A stretch of DNA of 37,211 nucleotides from an uncultured Alcaligenaceae bacterium. GTDB lineage: Bacteria; Pseudomonadota; Gammaproteobacteria; Burkholderiales; Burkholderiaceae_B. Numbering within the stretch: the first letter of the stretch is position 1; each line of letters begins with the position of its first letter. The position numbers and the translations under genes are program-made. The notes under the pieces were generated by a model, which saw only the letters and a program-made list of their open reading frames with translations, searched no databases and was not told the origin of the DNA. The stretch covers positions 1-37,211 of the forward strand of contig CALEQZ010000065.1 of assembly GCA_937908115.1 (NCBI GenBank), read 5' to 3'. Shown piece after piece: positions 6,919 through 14,433 of the stretch.

Positions 6919-8076
6919 ATGATTACCGATACTGCGCCCGTTTCCGTCGTCGCCTCGGCCACCCGGCTGGTGGCCAAGGTCGGTTCGTCCCTGGTGACCA
7001 ATGAAGGGCGCGGCCTGGACCACGGCGCCGTGACGCACTGGGCCGCGCAAATCGCCGCGCTGCGCCGGCAGGGCCGGCAGGTCGTGCTGGTCTCCAGCGG
7101 CGCGATCGCCGAGGGCCTGGCCCGGCTGGGCTGGGCGCGGCGGCCCGCGGCCATGCACGAGCTGCAGGCAGCCGCCGCCGTCGGCCAGATGGGCCTGGCG
7201 CAGGCCTACGAGGCGGCGTTCGCCGAGCATGGGCTGCGCACGGCCCAGATCCTGCTGACGCACGAGGACCTGGCCGACCGCCGGCGCTACCTGAACGCGC
7301 GCTCGACCCTGTTCACGCTGCTGCGCCTGGGCGTGGTGCCCATCGTCAACGAGAACGACACCGTCGTCACCGACGAGATCCGCTTCGGCGACAACGACAC
7401 CCTGGGCGCGCTGGTGACCAACCTCATCGAAGCCGACGCGCTGGTCATTCTGACCGACCAGCGCGGCCTGTACGAGGCAGATCCCCGCAAGCACCCGGAC
7501 GCGCGGTTCGTCAGCCACGCACAGGCCGGAGACCCTGCGCTGGAGGCCATGGCAGGCGGCGCCGGCAGCGGCGTGGGCACGGGCGGCATGCTGACCAAGA
7601 TCCTGGCGGCCAAGCGCGCAGCCCGCAGTGGCGCGCACACCGTCATCGCGTCCGGGCGCGAGCCCGATGTGCTGCTGCGGCTGGCATCCGGCGAGTGCGT
7701 GGGCACTGAACTGCGGGCTCGGCTGCCCGTGCTGTCGGCGCGCAAGCAGTGGTTGGCCGATCATCTGCGCCTGCGCGGGCGCGTCACGCTGGACGCCGGC
7801 GCGGTGCGTGCGCTCGTCCATGAAGGCAAGAGCCTGCTGCCCATCGGCGTGACCGCCGTGGAGGGCGAATTCGAGCGCGGCGACGTCGTGGCCTGCGTCG
7901 ACAGCAACGGACGCGAGTGCGCCCGCGGCCTGATCAACTATTCTTCTGGCGACACGCGGCGCATCATGCGCCTGCCGTCGTCACGCATCGCCGAAGTGCT
8001 CGGCAGCATGACCGAGCCGGAACTGATGCACCGGGACAACCTGGTGGTGGTTCACGCGTCCTCGACGAACATATAG
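6919..8076 (+). CDS. proB: Glutamate 5-kinase
   Basis: ProB phosphorylates glutamate with ATP, the first and feedback-controlled step of proline synthesis. The 385-residue protein has an amino-acid kinase domain (about 15-265) with KVGSSLVT, VSSGAI, NENDTVVTDEIRFGDND and the GTGGMLTK segment. A C-terminal PUA domain follows (about 285-365). The ATG at 6919 is 126 bp after obgE. proA is not adjacent. Its last 25 bp overlap, tail-to-tail, the end of the minus-strand regulator gene at 8052-8870, so both frames are read in that segment. Confidence 0.96.
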   Translation: MITDTAPVSVVASATRLVAKVGSSLVTNEGRGLDHGAVTHWAAQIAALRRQGRQVVLVSSGAIAEGLARLGWARRPAAMHELQAAAAVGQMGLAQAYEAAFAEHGLRTAQILLTHEDLADRRRYLNARSTLFTLLRLGVVPIVNENDTVVTDEIRFGDNDTLGALVTNLIEADALVILTDQRGLYEADPRKHPDARFVSHAQAGDPALEAMAGGAGSGVGTGGMLTKILAAKRAARSGAHTVIASGREPDVLLRLASGECVGTELRARLPVLSARKQWLADHLRLRGRVTLDAGAVRALVHEGKSLLPIGVTAVEGEFERGDVVACVDSNGRECARGLINYSSGDTRRIMRLPSSRIAEVLGSMTEPELMHRDNLVVVHASSTNI

Positions 8077-8870
8077 CCCCACCGGTAGACCGCGCGCAAC
8101 GGCAGGGAAATCCCCTGCTCCTGCGCCTTTCGGCGCAGCCGGCACACCATCACGTCGACCCCGCGCAGCGAGGCGGACACGCCGCCGAGCGGGTCATCGC
8201 GGCTGCGCGATGACGGCCGGGCGACCTTGCCCAGGCTGGCGATCAGGTCATCACGGCTCAGCCGCCGGCCCGGCGCCGCGAGCAGGTGCGACAGGAAGGC
8301 GCGCTCGGACGTCGTCAGCCGCAGGCGCTTGCCCAAGGGGCTGGCCAGCGTCCAGCCGCTGTCCAACAGCCGCCAACCCCTATCCGCGGGACCGTTGGCG
8401 ATCGGCGGCTCCGAGCCAATCCCAGGAGACGGGCTGGCCATGCCGCCCAGATCCGCGCTGCCGTCGGCGGCCGCCCCGCCCGGCGCCGGGGCCGACACAG
8501 GGCCACTGCCCGTGCGCCTGGCCAGCGCCTGCAGGCTGGCGGCCAACTCCAGCCCGCCGACGTCGGCCGGCAGGCAGACGTCGGCGCCGCATTGCATGGC
8601 GCGCACGCGTTCGTCGGAGGAAGAGAAAGCCCCCACCACCACAATGCCCAACCCGGCATCCATCGCGCGTAGCCGGGTGCTCGCCATGTAGGCGTGGTCG
8701 AGCACGTCGGCCAGCACCACCAGAGGCCGGGGGCTCTCGTCGTAGCAGCGGTACAGGTCCGTTAGGCTCGCGCAGCGCAGCGCGTGAAAGCCGTGATGCA
8801 GCAGTGCAGCGGTGTGGCTATCGCCTTGGTGTTGCGATTGCAGGACCAGCACGGAAAGCCTGGAATTCAT
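8052..8870 (-). CDS. Winged-helix regulator with degenerate receiver domain (paralogue of 1876-2613)
   Basis: This 272-residue protein has a receiver-like N-terminal domain (about 1-120), a Pro/Ala/Gly-rich linker (about 121-165) and an OmpR-type winged helix (166-270). The receiver lacks the acidic pair after strand 1 (VLVLQSQHQ) and the conserved Lys (VCLPADV), although D55 remains. The DNA-binding part resembles the protein at 1876-2613 closely: GWTLASPLG, ERAFLSHL, VDVMVCRLRRK, LPLRAVYRWGYMF. It is likely phosphorylation-independent. The autotransporter gene lies 166 bp upstream on the same strand, and a perfect 14-bp palindrome lies 33 bp before the start codon. Whether it controls the autotransporter or itself is inference. 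Confidence 0.82.
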   Translation of the reverse strand: MNSRLSVLVLQSQHQGDSHTAALLHHGFHALRCASLTDLYRCYDESPRPLVVLADVLDHAYMASTRLRAMDAGLGIVVVGAFSSSDERVRAMQCGADVCLPADVGGLELAASLQALARRTGSGPVSAPAPGGAAADGSADLGGMASPSPGIGSEPPIANGPADRGWRLLDSGWTLASPLGKRLRLTTSERAFLSHLLAAPGRRLSRDDLIASLGKVARPSSRSRDDPLGGVSASLRGVDVMVCRLRRKAQEQGISLPLRAVYRWGYMFVEDA

Positions 8871-8902
8871 GGGCGATGCAAATCGGCGTCATGCCACGCT
8901 GA

Positions 8903-8916
8903 AACACAATTGTGTT
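8903..8916. promoter_or_regulatory. Perfect 14-bp palindrome, candidate operator
   Basis: AACACAATTGTGTT is fully self-complementary and lies 33 bp upstream of the pseudo-receiver regulator start (8870), in the gap after the autotransporter stop. The position suits a promoter-proximal operator, possibly for autoregulation. The binding protein is unknown. Confidence 0.45.
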
Positions 8917-9036
8917 AAATCGTAAGCTTATCTATCCAAGCTGCAAAGGCAACATGCTTCGGCGCGTTGCGATCGCCATGCCCACGAGCTTTGAAAGAAT
9001 GGCGGGCACAGGAGGAATCGCCCACGCAAATCCCAT

Positions 9037-12000
9037 TTAGAACCGCACCTTCAGGTACACGCCCCCCATGTGCTCGCGGTTGCCATCGCCGACCTGGCCG
9101 TTGTAGCCGACACCCAGGGCGGCGTTCTTGCCCAGCGCGACCTCCCCGCCCAAGCCGAACACCGCCGCGTCGTCGGCCACGGGCGCGCCGGCAATCTCGA
9201 AGGCGGCGCCGTTGCCTTGGATGAAAGCCATCGTGGTGCGCGGGCGCGTATCGCCGCTGGCATGGCGCCACCCCAGCGAGGCGCGCAAGGTCGCGCGCGA
9301 GCCGTTGACCTCGAACGTGGCGGCCGTGCGCAATCCCAACGTAAAGGTCTTGACGTCGGCGCGCTCGGAATCGCCGCGCAAGGCGGCATCGCCGCCGCGC
9401 TCGCGGAAGCCATCGGTTTTCTGCCGCAGCCACGCCGCGCCGGCGAACGGTTCGACGGCGACGCGCTCGCCGACCGGCAGCGCATAGCCGGCCTCGACGA
9501 AGGCCTGGGCGGTCTTGCCGTCATAAGACGAGGTCAACCGTTGGCCACCGCCGAGCGAAACATTGCGCGTGACGTCCAGGTCGTGCCAGGCGTGGCCGGC
9601 GCCCAGCAGCAGGCTCAGCCGTCCCCGGCCAGCGTCCCAGGCCTTGCCGCCGTAGACGGCCACGCTGTAGGTCTCGATGTCTGCGCGCGAGTCACGATCG
9701 CGCACCTTCACCGTGCCGTCGGTATAGCCCACGGCCGCCCCCAGGCGCCAACCGCCGCCCAGGCCCGCGTCGCCGCCCAGGAAAAAGCCATGCAACGATT
9801 GCACGGCCTGCGCAGCGTTGCCGTCGCTGCCCAGCGTCTGGCGTCCCGCCACGAATTGCGTCCAGACGGGCAAGGCCGACGAACTTGGCAAGGCGGATGC
9901 GTCGGGCGCGGCGCCGACGTCGACCGTCTGGATGGAAGCGGTCTGCACTTCCATCCATTCCGGGCCCTGCAGGGCCGCCATGGGCTGCCCGGGCGCCTGC
10001 CCGGCGCCCAAGTTGGCCCGCATGCGCTGCTGGGCGATGCCGGTCAGCATGCTGGCGCTGGCCACCATCATGGCGCGCGAAGTGGGATGGATCTCGCCGG
10101 AAAGCTGGTTGAAGGCGGACACGTCGCCATTCAGGAACACCTCGTCGACCAGATCGTTCTTGCCCGCGACCGACTCGGCGCCGCGGGCGGTTTCCCGTTC
10201 ATTGGGCGTCAGCGGCAGGCGGTTGATGGCGTCACGGTCCACCGCCAGCCGCAGCGCCGCATGGTTGGCGCCGTAAACCGGCAGCAGCTTGACCAGCTTG
10301 GACGGACCCGTCCAGGACAGGCCGGCGAAGCGCCCCGTGACCCCGCCCTGGGCCGTCAACACCGTGTAGTCGCGATTGAGCTTGACACGGGCGCCGGGCA
10401 GCGCGGAGGCCGCAACCTTCGTGCCCGCCAGGTCGGCGGCCGAAGCACCGGTGACGTCCACGCGGTCGGCTTGGCCGGCATCGCCCAATTCGACGCGATA
10501 TTGCGCGCCGCGCCAGTCGATGGCCTTGGCACGGATGCGGCCCAGCGATTGGCCGGGATCGATCACCGCACCCGACCGCGCCGACAGCGTGCCGCCGATG
10601 TCCCAGTTGCCCGCAAGACGTGCGCCGTTGAGCGCCACGCCACCGCTTGCGCGGATGGGCGCGGCCGTCGTGCCGCCCTCGGCCAGGCCGCCGGCCGCCA
10701 CGGACAAGCTGCCCAGCGTGCTGCCCGCCTGGAAAGACAAGCGGTTGTTGCCCGTGGCGGCGAACTGGCGCACGCCGTCGGTGCGGCCTTCGTAGCTGGC
10801 GCCGTCGCCAAGGGTGACATACAGGCCGCCGGGACCGGATGCGCCGCCCGTGTCGATGAGGTCACCGCGCACCTGCGCGCCGGCCGCCCAGGCCGCATCG
10901 ACCTTACCGTCGGCACCGGCGCCGCTGCGCGTGACCTGTAGCAGCGGGCCCGACACCATCCATTGCGTGGCGGCGTCGATGGAAATCGATTGATGCTGGC
11001 CAGCCTGCGTCAGCGACGACGAAATACCCGCGCCGGCGGCACGCACGCGCGCCCCCTGCACGTCCAGCACGGCCGAATCGGCCAGCGCGATGCCGTCGCC
11101 CCGGTCGGACTGGACATCGACGGCCCCCAGTCGCAGCGTGCCACCCGATGTCGCGCCGGCGGCCGCTGCACCGTCGCCCGCCGCCTTCAGCTTGCCCGAA
11201 TGCAGCGCCACCGTGCCGCCATTTGCCGCGAGCGCCGCCATGGCGCCGGCGCCGGAAACCGCCACGTCGGCGCTGCCCGTGACCAAACCGTCGGACTGAT
11301 CGGCATACAGGCCGTGCGCCCCCGCGCCGGCGGTGCGCACCGTCGCCCCGTCCAGCTCCACGCGCGTGCCGTCGGCCAGCGGATGGCCGGGCGCGCCGGC
11401 CTGCGCGGCGTGGGCTCCGTCGGCCTGCGTCGTCACCGATACGCCGTGCAACGTGATTGCGCCGCCGCTGGTAGCCAGCACGCCTCGCGCGTTGCTCGCC
11501 CCGGTCATGGACACGCTACCGCCCTGCAGCACGATGCTTGCGCCGGTATCGGCCCGCACGCCCACGGCTGGACCTTCGCCCGGCGCACCCGAGCCTGACA
11601 CGGCAATGTCCAGCGGCCCGCTGGCGGTCACCTGGGCGCCCTGCTCGGCGTGCAAGGCATCGCCGCCGACGACGGGTTCGCCCTGCTCGATCCGTCCGCC
11701 GGTCAGCTGCGCCGTCGCGCCCACGACGTGCAAGCTGCGTATGCCATGCACCCCGCCCTCATAATGCGCGCCGTTGATGACGCTGACGTAGGTGCCGGCC
11801 GACTGCGACGAGGCAGCTGGCCCGCCGTCGACGATATCGCCCTTGGCCTGCGCGCCGTCCAGGCGCAGCACCACCTGCCCGTCTGCACCGGCGCCGGTGC
11901 GCGTCACGCGCAGCAGCGTGCCGTCGTTCTCGACGAGCCGCGAGCCGTTGGCCGCCTCGAGCCACTGCACCCCGGACCGGGTGAGCGTGGACGCGATGCT

Positions 12001-12594
12001 CGCGCCCTGCGCGCTCACGGCAGTGTTATCCAGGTAGAACGATGCGGCGTCGCGCACGCGCAAGCCCGGCCCCGCCGCTGCGGCGAGCGTGCTGGCGCTT
12101 ACGTACAGGCTGCCGCCCCTGGACAGCGATGCCGCCGCTGCGCCCGCGCCGGCGGCGCTGGCCGAGGTACCGCGCACATCGAGCTGGCCACCGCGGTCGG
12201 CCCGCAGCGCCGATGCGAACGGACCCTGCGTGACCACAGTGGATCCGTCCAAGGCGACGCGGCCACCCCGTTCGGCCAACACGCCGAAGGCGCCTGCGCC
12301 CGTGGTGCCGACCTGCGCGCCCGTCCCCATGATCGATCCGCCGCGACTGGCCCACAATGCCGGCTCTCCCGCGCCGCCGGTCTGCACCACCGCGCCGTCA
12401 GGCAACGGTAGGACGGCACCGAAATCGGCGCGCAGCCCCTGAGCCGCTGCCCCGCCGCCCGCCGCCGCGATGGCAGCGGCGGCAAACGCACGCGCCCACG
12501 ACCTGGGAATCGACGCGTCCCTGCGTTCGGCCCCCTTCGAAAAAGCCGGGTGCCGGACGGCTCCGGCATGCTGGCTGCTTTGCGTATGGTCCAT
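9037..12594 (-). CDS. Classical (type Va) autotransporter with pertactin-like passenger
   Basis: The 1185-residue protein starts at the ATG at 12594, which has a GGAG ribosome binding site; an in-frame GTG at 12660 would add 22 residues. The N-terminal region is long and charged, then hydrophobic (AFAAAAIAAAGGG), with likely cleavage near AAAQG. Residues about 55-680 are a Gly/Ala-rich passenger of short repeats (GGxVxLxG, GAGAxG) typical of a right-handed beta-helix. An autochaperone region follows (about 680-770; SGAVIDPGQSLGRI to VLTAQGGVTGRF). The last roughly 275 residues form a 12-strand beta barrel ending in LKVRF. The mature part has no Cys, as is usual for secreted passengers. About 95 residues of the passenger are duplicated. 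It is probably a surface adhesin or virulence-type factor; I do not assign it to a named Bordetella autotransporter. Confidence 0.93.
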   Translation of the reverse strand: MDHTQSSQHAGAVRHPAFSKGAERRDASIPRSWARAFAAAAIAAAGGGAAAQGLRADFGAVLPLPDGAVVQTGGAGEPALWASRGGSIMGTGAQVGTTGAGAFGVLAERGGRVALDGSTVVTQGPFASALRADRGGQLDVRGTSASAAGAGAAAASLSRGGSLYVSASTLAAAAGPGLRVRDAASFYLDNTAVSAQGASIASTLTRSGVQWLEAANGSRLVENDGTLLRVTRTGAGADGQVVLRLDGAQAKGDIVDGGPAASSQSAGTYVSVINGAHYEGGVHGIRSLHVVGATAQLTGGRIEQGEPVVGGDALHAEQGAQVTASGPLDIAVSGSGAPGEGPAVGVRADTGASIVLQGGSVSMTGASNARGVLATSGGAITLHGVSVTTQADGAHAAQAGAPGHPLADGTRVELDGATVRTAGAGAHGLYADQSDGLVTGSADVAVSGAGAMAALAANGGTVALHSGKLKAAGDGAAAAGATSGGTLRLGAVDVQSDRGDGIALADSAVLDVQGARVRAAGAGISSSLTQAGQHQSISIDAATQWMVSGPLLQVTRSGAGADGKVDAAWAAGAQVRGDLIDTGGASGPGGLYVTLGDGASYEGRTDGVRQFAATGNNRLSFQAGSTLGSLSVAAGGLAEGGTTAAPIRASGGVALNGARLAGNWDIGGTLSARSGAVIDPGQSLGRIRAKAIDWRGAQYRVELGDAGQADRVDVTGASAADLAGTKVAASALPGARVKLNRDYTVLTAQGGVTGRFAGLSWTGPSKLVKLLPVYGANHAALRLAVDRDAINRLPLTPNERETARGAESVAGKNDLVDEVFLNGDVSAFNQLSGEIHPTSRAMMVASASMLTGIAQQRMRANLGAGQAPGQPMAALQGPEWMEVQTASIQTVDVGAAPDASALPSSSALPVWTQFVAGRQTLGSDGNAAQAVQSLHGFFLGGDAGLGGGWRLGAAVGYTDGTVKVRDRDSRADIETYSVAVYGGKAWDAGRGRLSLLLGAGHAWHDLDVTRNVSLGGGQRLTSSYDGKTAQAFVEAGYALPVGERVAVEPFAGAAWLRQKTDGFRERGGDAALRGDSERADVKTFTLGLRTAATFEVNGSRATLRASLGWRHASGDTRPRTTMAFIQGNGAAFEIAGAPVADDAAVFGLGGEVALGKNAALGVGYNGQVGDGNREHMGGVYLKVRF
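10765..11043 (-). repeat. Passenger duplication, copy 2 (RGD-bearing)
   Basis: In the autotransporter (numbered from the ATG at 12594) residues 518-610 repeat an earlier block. Shared positions include GAxIxSxLTxxG, the LLxVTRxGAGADG core, the GDxxD turn, Y-V and Y-E-G. This copy carries RGD at residues 576-578, where copy 1 has KGD. Confidence 0.75.
11734..12015 (-). repeat. Passenger duplication, copy 1 (KGD-bearing)
   Basis: Residues 194-287 of the autotransporter form the first copy of the internal repeat, with LLRVTRTGAGADGQV and AQAKGDIVDGG at its core, ending near HYEGGVHGIR. The two copies have clearly diverged at the protein level, which points to an old duplication. Confidence 0.75.
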
Positions 12595-13011
12595 GGCTGG
12601 CTCCGCATCGGCGTTGTGACGGATGCGCCTTGCGGCACCCGGCACGCAGGCTGTCGCCATGCGGTTGCCGGACGCCGCTTGCGACGCCAGGCCAGTCTAT
12701 GGATGGGGTGTATGGCGATGTAACTCGATAAAAGGAGCAAGCCTCCGGTAGGGATCAGCCGTTGCGCTGCAGCCTTTTTCGGGCTTTGCGACGGCATTGG
12801 CAAAAAACCGTGACCGTCGGGACACGGCGCCTCGGCCATTGCGACTATCGGCGTGCCCGCGCTTCATACCTTGCGCAACCGTCCAGGCCGGATGGCTTAG
12901 GACGTCTACCCGCCCGCCGGCGCGCCGATGATGCGGCAGCGCGGGGCGGCGAGACGGCAGCGCCGACCGCGACGAGCGAAACACACGTTCGTGATCGACG
13001 ATTATTCCCAA
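12595..13011. other. Divergent intergenic region, no gene seen
   Basis: This roughly 420-bp stretch separates the autotransporter (minus) from the XRE regulator (plus). Open frames exist but show no family resemblance and mostly run into the neighbours. A short inverted repeat CACG-TT-CGTG lies at 12984-12993, near the XRE gene. An AT-rich patch at about 12718-12740 could hold the autotransporter promoter, but I cannot identify a convincing -35/-10 pair. Confidence 0.5.
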
Positions 13012-13039
13012 CGTGATTTGGAGTTGACTTCCAATCACG
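13012..13039. promoter_or_regulatory. 28-bp imperfect palindrome, candidate XRE operator
   Basis: The arms CGTGATTTGGAG and CTTCCAATCACG pair at 11 of 14 positions around the centre. The repeat ends three bases before the GTG start codon of the XRE-family gene. This placement is typical of an autoregulatory operator that blocks its own transcription or translation. Confidence 0.55.
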
Positions 13040-13042
13040 GTC

Positions 13043-13462
13043 GTGGACACCTTCGCGCAACGCCTGCGTTTTGCCCGCCAGCGCCTGGCCTGGACCCAAA
13101 AGCAACTGGCACAGGCCAGCGGCCTGTCGCAAAGCGCCATCGGCAATTACGAAAGCGGCCAGCGCTTTACCAGCCGGGCGCTGCTGCGCTTGGCGCATGC
13201 CCTGGGCGTGAGCCCCGAATGGCTCGAGTTCGGCCACGCGCCTGCCGCCTATCCGGCTACGACCCACGCGCTGCAAGAAGGGCCGGCGGCCGAGCCGTGG
13301 CCCTTCGAAACGGTTTCGTATCGGGACTACGCCGCGCTGAACCGGCGCGACAAGGCCGTGCTGGAACAGACGGTGCAAGCCTATGTGCGCGCCTGCCATG
13401 ACACCTATCGGCAAGGCGGCAAACCGGCCTCGTCCGGCAAGCGCGCGAAAAAATCTTCCTGA
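13043..13462 (+). CDS. XRE-family helix-turn-helix transcriptional regulator
   Basis: This 139-residue protein starts at a GTG. Residues 3-62 form a Cro/CI-type helix-turn-helix domain (RLRFARQRLAWTQKQLAQASGLSQSAIGNYESGQ), followed by LRLAHALGVSPEWL. The C-terminal half has no recognisable sensor domain and ends in a Lys-rich tail (GKRAKKSS). It diverges from the autotransporter gene and converges with the lipoprotein gene, with a 4-bp gap at the 3' end. The palindrome just upstream suggests autoregulation. A chromosomal repressor or a remnant of a mobile element are both possible, but no phage genes are nearby. Confidence 0.9.
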   Translation: MDTFAQRLRFARQRLAWTQKQLAQASGLSQSAIGNYESGQRFTSRALLRLAHALGVSPEWLEFGHAPAAYPATTHALQEGPAAEPWPFETVSYRDYAALNRRDKAVLEQTVQAYVRACHDTYRQGGKPASSGKRAKKSS

Positions 13463-13466
13463 GAAC

Positions 13467-14084
13467 CTATTGCCGCGCCGGGCTGGGCTGCCTGGGCGCG
13501 CTGGCCGCGCCGGTCGCAAACGGGCCATTGGCGGCTTCCGGCTCGCCGCGGATGGCGCTGGCGATGTCGCGCGCGGCCTGCGCGTCGTCGACGCGAAACG
13601 CCATCACGCCGCGGTCAAGCGGCTCGGCGATGCGCGGCACCGCCACCAGTTGCCGGTTGACCGCCAGCACCATGACCTTGCCGACATTGCGGCTGCTGAC
13701 CTCGGCGAGCTTGCGTGCGCCTTCCTCATTGAAACGCAGGCCGACGAAATGCTGGCCCTGCTTGTCCACCATCGCGGCGGCCTCGGCCAGGTCGCCGCGC
13801 GTCAGCACGGGCATTTGCTGCACATAGAGAGACCCGTCGCCAAGCGTGACCTCCGCCAGGCCCGGCTGCGGCTCCAGCTGCGCGATGAAGAACTCCACCG
13901 GCATGGGCGCGGGCGTGGCGGCCGACGCGGCGCCGGATTCCCCGGCGGGCTGCGCCTGGCCAGCCGGCGACGCCGCCTGCCCGCCGCCGCGCGCGGCCCG
14001 GTCACCGGGCGTAGTCTGGCATCCCGCCAGTGCAAGCACTGCGGCGATCGCCGCCGGCGCCAGGAATCGGATGTGCTGGTTCAT
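13467..14084 (-). CDS. Lipoprotein with SecD P1-like domain
   Basis: The 205-residue protein begins with a lipoprotein signal peptide ending LALAGC (lipidated C22), and a strong GGGAGG ribosome binding site precedes the ATG at 14084. A Gly/Ala/Pro-rich linker (23-60) is followed by a domain resembling the periplasmic P1 head of SecD. The signs are YVQQMPVLTRGDLAEA, VGLRFNEEGARKLAEVSSRNVGKVMVL and LVAVPRI. Stand-alone proteins of this type exist, but their role is unclear; helping outer-membrane or periplasmic export is a guess. It diverges from thiC. Confidence 0.8.
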   Translation of the reverse strand: MNQHIRFLAPAAIAAVLALAGCQTTPGDRAARGGGQAASPAGQAQPAGESGAASAATPAPMPVEFFIAQLEPQPGLAEVTLGDGSLYVQQMPVLTRGDLAEAAAMVDKQGQHFVGLRFNEEGARKLAEVSSRNVGKVMVLAVNRQLVAVPRIAEPLDRGVMAFRVDDAQAARDIASAIRGEPEAANGPFATGAASAPRQPSPARQ

Positions 14085-14232
14085 ACGCCACTGCCTCCCG
14101 GTTGGTGCATTCGAAGGGCGGGCCGGCCCGCGGCCCGGGGTCGGGAAAGTGTACAGGGCGCCCGCGCCCACTGGGGCTGGCGCCACGCCGGTCATGCTTC
14201 CATCTGTAAACCGACGCCGCCCTGCCGCGCCT

Positions 14233-14263
14233 TTGCTCACGATTTGCATACACGTCCTATACT
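14233..14263 (+). promoter_or_regulatory. Candidate promoter of thiC
   Basis: TATACT at 14258-14263 is a good -10 and would start transcription near 14270, just before the TPP aptamer. A TTGCTC at 14233-14238 could serve as -35, but the 19-bp spacing is long. Confidence 0.45.
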
Positions 14264-14273
14264 TTGGTTTCGC

Positions 14274-14364
14274 GCAGGGGTACTCGCCGCGTCGCCAGCA
14301 GGCGCCGCGCGCGGGTTGAGAGAGTCCCTTGTACCAGTACGGATAATGCCGATGCTGGGAGCGT
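14274..14364 (+). ncRNA. TPP riboswitch (THI element)
   Basis: The conserved aptamer parts appear in order: GGGGTACTC near the 5' end, GGTTGAGAGAGTCCCTTGTACC in the pyrimidine-sensing region (14324-14345), then the GGATAATGCC core and a closing GCTGGGAGCG. Thiamine pyrophosphate binding should repress thiC. Downstream, GCTCCA (14406-14411) can pair with the thiC ribosome binding site TGGAGC (14422-14427), and no U-run follows, so control is probably at translation. Confidence 0.92.
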
Positions 14365-14433
14365 TTTCCTGCATGCCGCGTGCAGCCGGAATCCATCCCG
14401 ATTCGGCTCCAGACATTCTTTTGGAGCTTTCCC

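Noticed and set aside
5503..7821. A 772-codon open frame on the minus strand
   Set aside because: It is antisense to rpmA, obgE and proB, all clearly real, and its product is low-complexity without family features.
9070..10941. A 623-codon plus-strand open frame
   Set aside because: It is antisense to the autotransporter barrel and passenger, and long antisense frames are expected in repetitive GC-rich genes.
9037..12594. Naming the autotransporter as a specific Bordetella protein
   Set aside because: The architecture is clear, but I cannot tell from memory which named member it is.
12697..13146. A minus-strand open frame in the autotransporter-XRE gap
   Set aside because: It overlaps the XRE gene and its operator and shows no family resemblance, signal peptide or good ribosome binding site.
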